Below are positions 35,422 through 44,604 of a stretch of 64,000 bases of DNA, in pieces (within the stretch, counting starts at the first letter, position 1; each line of letters opens with the position of its first letter). The stretch spans positions 1 through 64,000 of the forward strand of contig SCVW01000001.1 in assembly GCA_007244375.1 (NCBI GenBank), given 5' to 3'. The notes under the pieces were generated by a model. It was not told where the DNA came from. It did no database searches and worked only from the letters and a program-made list of their open reading frames with translations. The translations under genes and the position numbers were made by a program. The stretch is from Smithella sp. (GTDB taxonomy: Bacteria; Desulfobacterota; Syntrophia; Syntrophales; Smithellaceae).

Positions 35422-36181
35422 TGATTTTACCTTTTCGATCGCCCGTAAAAGAAATCAGTGATGTTTTCTTAACGCTTTTAGCCAGCGGCGCGAGCATCTT
35501 TTCATTCACGCCGGATTTTTCAAGGGTTAGACCTATGAGCTTGCGCGTTTTAATGACGGGAAATTTAACTGCATATTCAATTAATTTTCTTATGTCGCAT
35601 TTACCGGCTTTAATGGTTCTATTCATAATATCGATGGCGGCGTTCGGACCTCCCACCGGTTTGCTGTAATAAAACAAATCAACAAGCGTTCTTTCTCTGC
35701 TGCTGACAACGGCCTTTTTGCCGTTGATGTCAATTTCTTCCAGCCCATAAAATCTTTGCGCGGCGATTTTAATGAATTTAAACGACAGGCCGGCAATGGT
35801 TCTCTCGCGGGACATTCTGGTATTTAAAACGTAAACTGTCTGAAATTGCTGACTGGTGAAATTATAATAGTTGTACATGACGGAATAGCCGATATAGTAA
35901 TCGCTCCGCGGGAAAAACACGGCAGGGATCAGAAATTCGCTGATACGGCGTCCCGTGGATACCGCCTCAAGAGGAACGAAAATGTAAACGCCGTTTTTAA
36001 TGGGAATTAATATTTTCTTCTTTCTGAGATTGTAAACTAATTTCCGCCTGTAAGAAAAGCCGCGCGGTAAATAACTGTCCAGTTCCCCGGCGGTGACAAT
36101 GTCCTTTTTTTCGTAAGACATGCGTGCCACCAGTTCGGCTTCTTTGCCAGTCAGCGAGCTTACCGTATTTTTGTTTATCAT
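35381..36181 (-). CDS. AbiEi-type antitoxin (winged-helix regulator)
   Basis: The protein has a helix-turn-helix N-terminus (LTGKEAELVARMSYEKKDIVTAGELDSYLPRGFSYRRKLVYNLRKKKILIPIKNGVYIF) and a C-terminal domain with RTLVDLFYYSKPVGGPN, as in AbiEi antitoxins. These usually bind their own promoter and block the toxin encoded next. The start at 36181 (MINKNT) has AAGG about 6 bases upstream; an ATG at 36202 is also in frame. The pair with the AbiEii gene is the usual arrangement, antitoxin first. Confidence 0.8.
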   Translation of the reverse strand: MINKNTVSSLTGKEAELVARMSYEKKDIVTAGELDSYLPRGFSYRRKLVYNLRKKKILIPIKNGVYIFVPLEAVSTGRRISEFLIPAVFFPRSDYYIGYSVMYNYYNFTSQQFQTVYVLNTRMSRERTIAGLSFKFIKIAAQRFYGLEEIDINGKKAVVSSRERTLVDLFYYSKPVGGPNAAIDIMNRTIKAGKCDIRKLIEYAVKFPVIKTRKLIGLTLEKSGVNEKMLAPLAKSVKKTSLISFTGDRKGKINEKWRVIVSAAQG

Positions 36182-36321
36182 ATGTGCCTTATTTTGGAAC
36201 AAACGCTATACATTAATGCAATGCAACAATAACAGATTTATCCGGCTTGTCAATCAATAAAAAGGCAATAAAAAGCGGTCGTAAAAGAGTGATGTCCTGT
36301 GAAGTTGCAACAGCATGGCAT

Positions 36322-36792
36322 TCATTCCTTCTCTTTGTCTTCTAATTTTAACTGCCGGATTAAAAAGCTGTCCAGTTGGTTGGCAAATGCCTGACGGTCT
36401 TTTTTGCTGAATTCAGCAGGACCGCCTGTCATCATGCCGGTATCTCTCAGTTCGTTGAGCAAATCACGCATGGCCAACCGGTCTTTGATGTTGTGTTCTG
36501 TATAGAGTTTACCGCGAGGATTAATCGCAAAGGCTTTTTTGGCAACTACCCTATCTGCAAGCGGGATATCGGCGGTTATCACAAGATCGCCCGGCTGAAC
36601 TAATTGGGCAATTTTATCATCGGCCACATCCGGCCCCTCCGGAACCATGATCAGGGATAGATTTGGCAATTTCTCCAGGCGCAACGGTTTGTTGGCTACA
36701 AAGATAAGAGGCACGTTTAATCGCAAGGATGCTTTGATTAAGATGTCTCTGATAACATTCGGGAACGCATCAGCATCAATAAATATCTGCAT
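36322..36792 (-). CDS. YaiI/YqxD family (DUF188) protein
   Basis: The 156 residues match UPF0178: MQIFIDADAFPNVIRDIL at the start, then VPEGPDVADDKIAQLVQPGDLVITADIPLADRVVAKKAFAINPRGKLYTEHNIKDRLAMRDLLNELR, and the GGP motif. The aspartates suggest a PIN-like nuclease fold. The function is unknown. It marks the return from the defence island to ordinary genes. Confidence 0.92.
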   Translation of the reverse strand: MQIFIDADAFPNVIRDILIKASLRLNVPLIFVANKPLRLEKLPNLSLIMVPEGPDVADDKIAQLVQPGDLVITADIPLADRVVAKKAFAINPRGKLYTEHNIKDRLAMRDLLNELRDTGMMTGGPAEFSKKDRQAFANQLDSFLIRQLKLEDKEKE

Positions 36793-36877
36793 AAAACCTC
36801 TGTTTAGATTTGTGTATGGAAATGTTCTGTATCATTTTTATTGTACCATTTCAAAATTAAAGATGATTTTTCAGCGT

Positions 36878-37060
36878 GCAGTGAAACTCGCATTACAGTT
36901 ATGTAGGGCGCGTTCCCCTGAACGCGCCTAAAGTTGCGGGCCGTTCGGGAAACAGCCCCTACATATTCTTTATTTGATCGCGCTTCAGCGGGGCAAAGAG
37001 GATACGACGATAAAAGCGGAAAGTTGAAGAGATTGCCACATCCCGATGAATCGGGATTCG
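36878..37060. repeat. REP-type palindromic repeat cluster
   Basis: No gene lies in 36793-37226. The segment 36878-36898 matches 1693-1713 at about 19 of 21 positions. Then TGTAGGG (36902) faces CCCTACA (36957-36963) around the stem GCGCGTTC..GAACGCGC. A block near 36982-37000 (GGGGCAAAGAGG) resembles the GGGGCAAAAAG block near 1757-1770 of the MITE-like element. A perfect hairpin ATCCCGAT/ATCGGGAT lies near 37040-37057. Another pair of CCTCTCCC/GGAAGAGG follows near 37088-37110. Confidence 0.6.
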
Positions 37061-37226
37061 CAATGAAAAAAGAAAAGCTTCACCCTCATTCAACCTCTCC
37101 CATCAAGGAAGAGGAGCTATAAGAGGAATTGAAGAAATATGTGTTGATTTTATCCTTTGAAATACGCATATAATTGTTGTATTAATTTAAATACAAGTTC
37201 ATGCAAGTCAGGGAACCCACAGTAAA

Positions 37227-37574
37227 ATGAAAACCGCAAAAGACAAAGAATTAGCAGAACAAGAAAGTACTTCTTTTTCCGCAATAAAAGAACCTAACAC
37301 AAAAATGTTACGCTCGGAATTGGCAGAAATGATACGACGGCATTCCTTCAGTCTTGATGAAAACCGTACTGAAGCAGTGGCTAAATGCCCAAAAAAGAAC
37401 TATACGAAGAACTAGCTGTATAAACGCGGCAAGGCTTTCAATATGGCTTCTTATCTGGAAATAGATTCCGTTATCGATCCGGTTGATACCCGCAAGTGGA
37501 TTATGCAGGGTATTAAATCGGTGCCTGTTCAGCAATACCACGAGGGAGGCTATAGTTTTATTGATCCATGGTAA
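37227..37574 (+). pseudogene. Acyl-CoA carboxylase carboxyltransferase remnant with a large internal deletion
   Basis: The first 62 codons (ending TKN-stop at 37415) resemble the start of a carboxyltransferase: LRSELAEMIRRHSFSLDENRTEAVAK, where intact proteins go on to a KRRKKN..TARENIADL sequence. In the same frame, right after the stop codon, comes LYKRGKAFNMASYLEIDSVIDPVDTRKWI, the C-terminal end of the same family, to a TAA at 37572-37574. So some 400 codons are missing and one stop remains. This is from memory of the family. The frame is kept, which suggests a deletion followed by a point change. The gene is dead. Confidence 0.7.
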
Positions 37575-37593
37575 GAATAAGAAAGGAGATATT

Positions 37594-40536
37594 ATGCGTA
37601 CTTTCAAAAAAATTCTTATCGGTTTTGTTGTTTTCTTAATTATTTTCGGTATTATCGGTTTTTTCATCGCACCCGTCGTCATCAAGCCGTTAATCATTGA
37701 AAATATTTCAGAGTCTCTGCACAGAAAAACAACAGTTGCCAGTATCAATATCAATCCTTATGCGTTTTCCGCAACCATCAAAGGATTTTCACTGGAAGAT
37801 CCCGGCAAAGAATTACCATTCGTTGCATTTGATGAGCTCTATGTGAATGCCGATGTGACTTCTTCAATTTTCCGCAGAGCATTGATTCTGAAAAAAATCA
37901 GTTTGAAAAATCCCTACATCGGCATAACCCGCAAAAAGGACGGCTTATATAACTTTACCGATCTTATCCCCAAAGACGAGGGAAAACCAAAACCGGTTAA
38001 AGAAGAAAAACCTTTTCTTTTCTCTTTGAATAATATTCAGATTATCAACGGGAAAATCAATTTTCACGATGAACCCAAACAAACTAACCATACCGTGCGG
38101 GAAATGAACCTTTCCGTTCCTTTCATCTCCAATATTCAATACTATCTTAATGAATACGTCGTGCCAAAGTTTTCCGCCGTTATCAACGATAATAAATTTG
38201 AACTTGTCGGCAAGACTCAGCCTTTTCTTACTTCCCGCGCTACAAGTTTTGATATCGATATTCGTGATCTGGATATCCCCTTTTATCTTCAATATTCTCC
38301 TGTAAAACTGAACTTCAAGCTCAATTCCGCCCTTCTTGATACGAAAATGAAACTGAATTTTGTCATGTATAAGGACAAATCACCATCGCTTGCGCTATCG
38401 GGTTACGCAACTTTCAAAAAAGTAAATCTGGACGACTTGCAAAAGCATAAACTTCTGCGTCTTCCTTTTTTGAACATAAATATGACATCCGTTGAGCCGC
38501 TTATTCCGGATATTCATCTTGCCGGGATTGCTATCCAGTCACCGGAACTAGTCATCCGACGCAACAATCAGGGCGAAATCAATTTACTCAATCTGGTGCA
38601 AACGCAGAGCAAAAAAGAAAAGACCGTTCATAAGAAAACCGTAGCCGCTGCTCCCGCCAAGAAAACCGATTTGAAGTTCCGATTGGATAATCTTTTCATC
38701 GACAAAGCAGATGTTACTTTTAACGACACAAAAACATATAAGCCGGTAAATATTCACATTGTACCGCTGCAATTGAAAGCAACCAACCTGTCTCTGGAAA
38801 AAGGTACACAGGGCAATATTGATCTCGCGTTCACTCTGGACAAGAAAAGTGAAATATCTGCGCATGGACCGTTGGGACTGGAGCCGCTTAACGCCAAACT
38901 GGCATTGGATTTGAAAAACATCGGCATCCGGGCATATCAGCCATACTTTACCGATAAAGTCAAAATTGATGTGACGCGCGGCGCGATTTCCTCTTCCGGA
39001 AATCTTATTCTGGATACAGACAAAAAAGGTGAAACTGTCATTAAATACTTCGGTAAAGCTTATGTAAATAACCTCGCTACCATCGACAAAGCTCAGTCCA
39101 ATGATTTTCTGAAGTGGAAAAAGCTTTCCTTCGATCAGATTCAGACGGGCTTCAATCCTTTTTTCCTGCATATTAAGACTATCTCGCTTGCTGATTTCTA
39201 TGCTCGTTTCATTATCAATCCCGATAAGACGACTAATATTCAGGACATCCTTAGTGATGAAAACAAAAAAGAGCAGGAGAAAAAGGAGCCTGCTGTCAAA
39301 CCCGAAGCAAAGAAAAAAGAATCAAAGCCTTCTGAAAAACCGGCAGATATCAAAATAGGCAAAATAATATTCCGTAATGGTCACGTTGATTTCAGTGATA
39401 AGAACATAAAACCTAATTATTCGGCAAATATGCTCAATTTAACCGGCAGCGTCACCGGACTTTCTTCTCAGGATATGACACGTGCCAACGTCGCGCTTAA
39501 AGGCAATCTGGGATACGGCTCACCTATTGATATTTCCGGGAAAATTAATCCACTGACCAAAGATTTGTTTGCTGACATTAAAGTTAGTTTTAAAGATATT
39601 GAACTGAGTCCTGTGACACCATACACAAACAAGTACCTCGGCTATCCTATTACCAAGGGAAAGCTTAGTTTTGATGTGTCCTATTTGATCGATAAAAGAA
39701 AACTGGAATCTCAAAATAAAGTAAAAATCGACCAGCTTACTTTTGGAGATAAAGTGGAAAGTCCTGATGCAATTAAAGCGCCGGTCACTTTGGCCGTATC
39801 TCTTTTAACCGACCGCAAAGGAGAAATCAATCTGGACATTCCCGTTTCCGGCAGCCTTGATGACCCCAAATTCAGAGTCTGGCCGATCATTTGGCAGGTT
39901 ATTGTAAATCTCATCACTAAAGCTGTTACGTCGCCATTTGCGCTAATCTCATCCCTTACTGGTGGCAGTGAAGAATTGAGTTTTGTCGAATTTAATTATG
40001 GAAGCACCGCAATTACAGATGCAGGACGTAAAAAAATAACAACCATCGGAAAGGTGCTCTATGAAAGGCCGGCCCTGAAACTGGATATTGAAGGATATGT
40101 TGATCCGGCAAATGATAAAACCGGTCTTAAGAAAGATGAATTAAACCGTAGAATTAAATCCTACAAACTCAAAGAAATATTGTCAAAAGGCACAGAACAA
40201 ACCTCTCTTGAACAAATTCAGCTCACGCATGAGGAATATGATAAGTATCTGAAAAAAACTTATGATGCCGGGAAATTTACCAAACCGCGTAATTTTTTGG
40301 GTATAGCCAAAAAAATTCCGGCAGAGGAAATGGAAAAATTACTGCTCAACAGTATTGAAGTGACGGATAGCGATTTGCGACAACTTGCTGAACGGCGCGC
40401 CCAAAACGTTAAGGAATTGCTCCTTCAGTCCGGTAATATCGAAGCCAGCCGCGTATTTATTGTAGAACCGAAAACACATTCTCCGGAGAAGAAAGATAAA
40501 GTTAAAGACAGCCGTGTAAATTTCAGACTGAAATAA
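37594..40536 (+). CDS. DUF748 / AsmA-like envelope protein
   Basis: The start at 37594 has AAAGGAG; an N-terminal anchor (ILIGFVVFLIIFGIIGFFIAPVVIKPL) is followed by many repeated beta-strand segments typical of AsmA-like proteins (LKKISLKNPYIGITRKKDGLYNF and NIQIINGKINFHDEPKQTNHT recur in kind with FLDNLFIDKADVTFNDTKTYK and IGKIIFRNGHVDFSDKNIKPNY). The last 200 residues hold an OmpA-like beta/alpha region (FVEFNYGSTAITDAGRKKI) and a charged C-terminus. It has 980 residues. DUF748 proteins are thought to span the periplasm and aid lipid or envelope transport; no specific role is known here. Confidence 0.85.
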   Translation: MRTFKKILIGFVVFLIIFGIIGFFIAPVVIKPLIIENISESLHRKTTVASININPYAFSATIKGFSLEDPGKELPFVAFDELYVNADVTSSIFRRALILKKISLKNPYIGITRKKDGLYNFTDLIPKDEGKPKPVKEEKPFLFSLNNIQIINGKINFHDEPKQTNHTVREMNLSVPFISNIQYYLNEYVVPKFSAVINDNKFELVGKTQPFLTSRATSFDIDIRDLDIPFYLQYSPVKLNFKLNSALLDTKMKLNFVMYKDKSPSLALSGYATFKKVNLDDLQKHKLLRLPFLNINMTSVEPLIPDIHLAGIAIQSPELVIRRNNQGEINLLNLVQTQSKKEKTVHKKTVAAAPAKKTDLKFRLDNLFIDKADVTFNDTKTYKPVNIHIVPLQLKATNLSLEKGTQGNIDLAFTLDKKSEISAHGPLGLEPLNAKLALDLKNIGIRAYQPYFTDKVKIDVTRGAISSSGNLILDTDKKGETVIKYFGKAYVNNLATIDKAQSNDFLKWKKLSFDQIQTGFNPFFLHIKTISLADFYARFIINPDKTTNIQDILSDENKKEQEKKEPAVKPEAKKKESKPSEKPADIKIGKIIFRNGHVDFSDKNIKPNYSANMLNLTGSVTGLSSQDMTRANVALKGNLGYGSPIDISGKINPLTKDLFADIKVSFKDIELSPVTPYTNKYLGYPITKGKLSFDVSYLIDKRKLESQNKVKIDQLTFGDKVESPDAIKAPVTLAVSLLTDRKGEINLDIPVSGSLDDPKFRVWPIIWQVIVNLITKAVTSPFALISSLTGGSEELSFVEFNYGSTAITDAGRKKITTIGKVLYERPALKLDIEGYVDPANDKTGLKKDELNRRIKSYKLKEILSKGTEQTSLEQIQLTHEEYDKYLKKTYDAGKFTKPRNFLGIAKKIPAEEMEKLLLNSIEVTDSDLRQLAERRAQNVKELLLQSGNIEASRVFIVEPKTHSPEKKDKVKDSRVNFRLK

Positions 40537-40583
40537 TACGTTGGCTGACGCCATAATAGAAAAGATCAGGAATCATTTCACTC

Positions 40584-40608
40584 TTTTATTGATCCGTGGT
40601 AAGAACAA
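40584..40608 (+). repeat. Second copy of the carboxylase tail-end sequence
   Basis: These 25 bases match 37556-37580, the 3' end of the carboxylase remnant plus stop, at 23 positions. The copy lies 48 bases after the stop of the DUF748 gene, so that gene is bracketed by two carboxylase tail copies. Confidence 0.6.
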
Positions 40609-40678
40609 AGTAATAGTATGATGGTTTTCTGCTAAATAATTTAGTATGGTGCTGTGTAGTTAGAGGAATGTAAAATGG

Positions 40679-40782
40679 ATACCGGCCGGAGTTTATTCCG
40701 CAGGAACCACCAGGCGAATGCCTGGGTATGCGGGACCGGTATGACAAAATAAGAACTGGATTGCCGGATCAAGTCCGGCAAT
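40679..40782. repeat. Nested hairpin repeats
   Basis: Three concentric stems lie between the DUF748 and polyprenyl synthase genes: ATACCGG/CCGGTAT (40679-40685 with 40736-40742), CCGCA/TGCGG (40698-40702 with 40729-40733) and CCAGGC/GCCTGG (40710-40715 with 40720-40725). Just after is a separate hairpin ATTGCCGGA/TCCGGCAAT (40760-40782). The GGAGTTTAT block is shared, inverted, with the element at 1637-1914. It looks like a REP/BIME unit; a structured RNA leader cannot be ruled out. Confidence 0.55.
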
Positions 40783-40809
40783 AACAAACTATTTAAGGTA
40801 CGGTTATAA

Positions 40810-41784
40810 ATGCTAATTCAGGATGTTTTTTCCGCATATAAAGACGACCTTCAGCAGGTCGAAAAATATATCAACGATAACATTCATTCCGAAATCAAAT
40901 TGATTCCTGAAGTGGCGCAACACCTGATCAACAGTGGAGGAAAAAGATTCCGGCCGCTTCTGCTTTTGATTTGTGCCCGTCTTTGCGGATATCATGGAGA
41001 AAATCGATTCCCCATGGCCACGGTTATGGAATTTATTCATACTGCAACTCTTCTGCACGACGATGTTATAGATCAGGCTTCGATCAGACGCGGCAAAACA
41101 TCAGCCAACCAGATTTACGGGAATGCCATCAGTATCCTGGTTGGTGATTTTCTCTGTTTTAAATCCTACACGTTAATGACCGGAATCGGCATTCTTGATA
41201 TCCTGAAAATCATTTCTGAAATGGGAGATATTATGTCCGAAGGCGAGGTTTTTCAACTTTCCAAATGCGGTAATATTAACTTGTCCGAAAAAGAATATTT
41301 CAAAATAATAGAAAAGAAAACTGCTGTTCTCATTTCAGCATCCTGCGCTTCAGGAGCGATATTGAGTTCTGCTTCACGTGAGAAAATCGACGCTCTGGCA
41401 AAATTCGGCAAAAACGCCGGTATGGCCTTTCAGATAACAGACGATATTCTGGATTACATGGCCAAAGGAGAAGAGTTTGGTAAGTTCATTGGTAAAGATC
41501 TGGAAGAAGGGAAAATAACGCTTCCGTTGATATTTGCCATCAGGCAAAGCACAAACAAAGAAAAAGACAAAATCAAGGAAATAATAACCAGCCGGAAAAG
41601 TTCAAAAAAAGCGGTGCGGGAAATTTTCAGCTTAATTGAAAAATATAAAGGAATTGATTCTTCATTCCAAATAGCATCCGGATATATCAGCAAAGCCAAA
41701 TCACAACTTGATATTTTCAGAGAATGCCCGGAAAAAGATCATTTAAAAACTGTTGCCGAGTACATTCTAACACGAAAAGTATAA
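40810..41784 (+). CDS. ispB: Polyprenyl diphosphate synthase (IspB-like)
   Basis: The 324-residue protein builds long isoprenoid diphosphates for quinones. The GGKRFRPLLLL motif, the first aspartate-rich motif DDVIDQASIRRG (Asp84, Asp85, Asp88) and the second one FQITDDILDYM are present, as is the GKDLEEGKITLPLIFA block. The residues before the first aspartate motif are bulkless (FIHTATLLH), which is usual for long-chain synthases. Product length is inferred. Confidence 0.88.
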   Translation: MLIQDVFSAYKDDLQQVEKYINDNIHSEIKLIPEVAQHLINSGGKRFRPLLLLICARLCGYHGENRFPMATVMEFIHTATLLHDDVIDQASIRRGKTSANQIYGNAISILVGDFLCFKSYTLMTGIGILDILKIISEMGDIMSEGEVFQLSKCGNINLSEKEYFKIIEKKTAVLISASCASGAILSSASREKIDALAKFGKNAGMAFQITDDILDYMAKGEEFGKFIGKDLEEGKITLPLIFAIRQSTNKEKDKIKEIITSRKSSKKAVREIFSLIEKYKGIDSSFQIASGYISKAKSQLDIFRECPEKDHLKTVAEYILTRKV

Positions 41785-41844
41785 TTATTAGTTTATAATA
41801 TTATAGTAAAAACATTTATGTATAGCATGTAATGAGGTCTTATA

Positions 41845-42861
41845 ATGGCTGATTTTTTATTTGAACCGATAGCGGCAAGTGAAAAACCATACATCAACGC
41901 GCTACGACAACTTTTGGGACAATTCAGGACACCTTTTACTTCCGGAGACAGCGTTGGAATCAAGCTCCACTGGGGTGAAAGGGGGAATAAAGGTTATCTG
42001 CCACCTGATTATGCCAGAGAAATCTCATCCTGGCTTACCGCACACGGAGTCAAACCTTATGTTTTCGATACAACGGTGCTTTATTCCGGTGGCCGGCGTA
42101 CTGCTGAAGATTCCTTAAACACGGCAGCCAATCACGGATACACGGCAGACTTTCTTGGATGCCCGGTTATTATCGCTGACGGCATCGACGGCAAAAATAT
42201 CGTTTCCCTTCCTGCGAACTATAAGCATTTTAAAACAGTCCAGGTAGCATCTGTCTTTGACAAGACACAAGGTTTTGTCATCTTCTCTCACTTTAAGGGA
42301 CATATGGTATCTTTATTTGGCGGAGCCATTAAAAATATTTCCATGGGATTTGCATCCCGCGCCCAAAAACAACGCATGCATTCCGATTATCATCCTGTTT
42401 TGAATAAAAAGAAATGCACAAGATGCGGTATTTGCGTCAATATTTGCCCGACAAAGGCGGCCAGCATCTCTGAACCCGATTATCCCGAATACGATTTACA
42501 AAAGTGCATTGGCTGTGCCCAGTGTATTGCCATGTGTCCGGAAATGGCTCTAAAAATATTCTGGGAATCGGATATGACTGTTTTTCAGGAAAAGCTCGTT
42601 GAAACAGCGGCTGCCGTTTGGAAAAAGATTGGACAGAAGACTATCGTTATCAATGCCCTGCTTAATATTACCGCAGAATGTGACTGTTTGCCGGGTAATA
42701 ATCCTGTCATCAACGAGGATCTCGGTTTCGTTGGCGGTTATCATCCTGTAGAAGTGGATGAGGAATCCCTGAAAATTACAGGAGCAGATATTTTTGAAAA
42801 AGCTCATCCTGGTGTTCCCTGGCATTGTCAGTTTTCCTACGCCCGGGAAATCGGGTTTTAG
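41845..42861 (+). CDS. DUF362 protein with two 4Fe-4S clusters
   Basis: The 338-residue protein has a DUF362 domain (SVGIKLHWGERGNKGYLPP, FDTTVLYSGGRRTAEDSL, FSHFKGHMVSLFGGAIKNISMGFASRAQK) and a ferredoxin insert of two clusters, CTRCGICVNICPTKA and CIGCAQCIAMCPEMAL, at about residues 192-232. Such proteins appear in strict anaerobes and are thought to pass electrons. A GAGGTC ribosome site precedes the ATG. A 15-codon frame at 42892-42939 follows but is not called as a gene. Confidence 0.85.
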   Translation: MADFLFEPIAASEKPYINALRQLLGQFRTPFTSGDSVGIKLHWGERGNKGYLPPDYAREISSWLTAHGVKPYVFDTTVLYSGGRRTAEDSLNTAANHGYTADFLGCPVIIADGIDGKNIVSLPANYKHFKTVQVASVFDKTQGFVIFSHFKGHMVSLFGGAIKNISMGFASRAQKQRMHSDYHPVLNKKKCTRCGICVNICPTKAASISEPDYPEYDLQKCIGCAQCIAMCPEMALKIFWESDMTVFQEKLVETAAAVWKKIGQKTIVINALLNITAECDCLPGNNPVINEDLGFVGGYHPVEVDEESLKITGADIFEKAHPGVPWHCQFSYAREIGF

Positions 42862-42937
42862 ACCTTGTAAATAATTGGCAGGATTAAGGCATGAAATCAG
42901 TAAAAGTTATTGATGCTGAAAAATCGGAACGTTTCTG

Positions 42938-42980
42938 AAAAAAAAATAAGGCTGCGGAACATGAATCATGTTCCGCAGCC
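42938..42980 (-). terminator. Rho-independent terminator of the acyl-CoA ligase gene
   Basis: GGCTGCGGAACATG (42950-42963) pairs perfectly with CATGTTCCGCAGCC (42967-42980), loop AAT. On the minus strand it is followed by a run of T residues (the A tract at 42938-42949). It serves the minus-strand gene ending at 43042. On the plus strand no U tract follows, so it is not clearly two-way. Confidence 0.85.
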
Positions 42981-43041
42981 ACCATTAAAAATGATAAAAT
43001 AGTTACCCTGTTTTTTTTATCTCTTAATTGCCTATATTTAT

Positions 43042-44604
43042 TTAGTCTACCTTATCCAGACGAACACCATGTTTTTGCTTTAAAGCAACCTTCATTATTT
43101 TGCCGGTGGCTGTCATGGGCATCTCTTCAATCATTTCTACATGAGAAGGATATTTATACCTGCTGACTTTATCCTTGAGGAATTCAAGAATTTCTTCTTT
43201 ACTAATAGGTTTCCCGTCCGTACTTTCGATAAAGGCTTTACCCGTTTCCCCCCATTTGTCATCAGCTACACCGATGATGGCAACATGCTTGATTCTCGAA
43301 TGATCATAGAGTACCTTCTCTATCTCTGCCGGATATACGTTTTCACCACCGCTTCTGTACATATCTTTGGCCCTGTCCGCAATATAGAAATAACCTTCCG
43401 CGTCCATATAGCCCAAGTCTCCTGTATGAAGCACACCATTGACGATGGCTTTTGCCGTTGCTTCCGGCATATTCCAGTATCCGCTCATTACCTTCGGACC
43501 AACAGCAACAATTTCACCGACTTCACCCGGGGGCAGTCTATTGCCTTCAGCGTCTTCGATCCACATGTCACTCCATTCTCTGGGTTTGCCGACAGAAGCC
43601 GGTTTTAACTGAAGTTCTTCGTATGTTAGATGCGTCATGGCCGAATTCTCTGTCTGCCCGTAACCCACTCCAACCTTAATTCCTTTTTCTTTCAGTTTAT
43701 CCAAAAGAGCCTTGGGCGTTCTCTCACCGCCTCCGATGGACATGATAACGCTGCTGCGATCAACTTTGTCCAATTGTTCTGAATCCAGAATAAGACGCCA
43801 CATCGTTGTGAGGGCAAAAACGATATTGGCTTTGTATTTTTCAATATCATTACAGAACTGTACCGGATCGAATTTTTCTCTTAAGATCATGGTCATACCG
43901 CGACCGACACACTGCAACAAGCTGATGAAAAGACCGCCGGAATGGAACAGCGGCAACTGCGAAAGAAACACAATGCCGTGTGCAGCGGAAAGATATAAAC
44001 TTAAAATCTTGAAATAAGACTGACTATGACTTACGACCGCACCCTTGGGAGCACCAGTAACACCCGATGTATAGATAATGCCCAGCGCATCGTCCATAAA
44101 TACCTGCTCTTCCGGAACAGGTTCAGTGCTAGGGAACTTATCAAAGTGATCGTGGAAACGAACAGCCCAATCGGGACAGGGTGGATCATCTGTATCACGT
44201 CCGGGAAGCCATATATATTTATCCTTGTCTACCTGAATACTATCTTTAATTTTGTTAACATTGTCGAAAAATTTGGCATGAAAAAAAAGCATTCGAGACC
44301 CGCTGTTGTTGAGCTGATATTCAAGTTCACGACCTACCAACCGCAGATTCAATGGGACAACAATCAAGCCAATTTTGGCCGCTGCAAAGAATAAGTAAAT
44401 AAACTCAGTACAGTTCTGAAGATAAACAGCTATTCTATCTCCCTTTTTAACTCCCGTGCTCATCAAGTAATGGGCCACTTGATTGGTGCGTTCATTCATT
44501 TCTTTAAAAGTTACCGGCTCATCTTCAAAAATGATAGCTTTATTATTCGGTATCATATTGGCCTGCTGTCTCAATATATACCCAACATTCCACACCTGAC
44601 TCAT
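43042..44604 (-). CDS. AMP-dependent acyl-CoA synthetase/ligase
   Basis: The 520-residue enzyme activates a carboxylic acid with ATP and CoA. It has the ANL signatures: the phosphate-binding GIIYTSGVTGAPKGAVVSH, then VGYGQTENS, GEIVAVGPKVMSGYWNMPEAT, LHTGDLGYMDAEGYFYIADRAKDMYRSGGENVYPAEIEKVLYDH, and the catalytic lysine region PMTATGKIMKVALK. The substrate (fatty, aromatic or other acid) cannot be read from the sequence. AAGGAG lies before the ATG. The terminator at 42938-42980 ends it. Confidence 0.88.
   Translation of the reverse strand: MSQVWNVGYILRQQANMIPNNKAIIFEDEPVTFKEMNERTNQVAHYLMSTGVKKGDRIAVYLQNCTEFIYLFFAAAKIGLIVVPLNLRLVGRELEYQLNNSGSRMLFFHAKFFDNVNKIKDSIQVDKDKYIWLPGRDTDDPPCPDWAVRFHDHFDKFPSTEPVPEEQVFMDDALGIIYTSGVTGAPKGAVVSHSQSYFKILSLYLSAAHGIVFLSQLPLFHSGGLFISLLQCVGRGMTMILREKFDPVQFCNDIEKYKANIVFALTTMWRLILDSEQLDKVDRSSVIMSIGGGERTPKALLDKLKEKGIKVGVGYGQTENSAMTHLTYEELQLKPASVGKPREWSDMWIEDAEGNRLPPGEVGEIVAVGPKVMSGYWNMPEATAKAIVNGVLHTGDLGYMDAEGYFYIADRAKDMYRSGGENVYPAEIEKVLYDHSRIKHVAIIGVADDKWGETGKAFIESTDGKPISKEEILEFLKDKVSRYKYPSHVEMIEEMPMTATGKIMKVALKQKHGVRLDKVD

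Noticed and set aside
42892-42939. A 15-codon frame (MKSVKVIDAEKSERF) after the DUF362 gene
   Set aside because: It is too short and has no support beyond a weak AAGG; it may be leader or gene debris.
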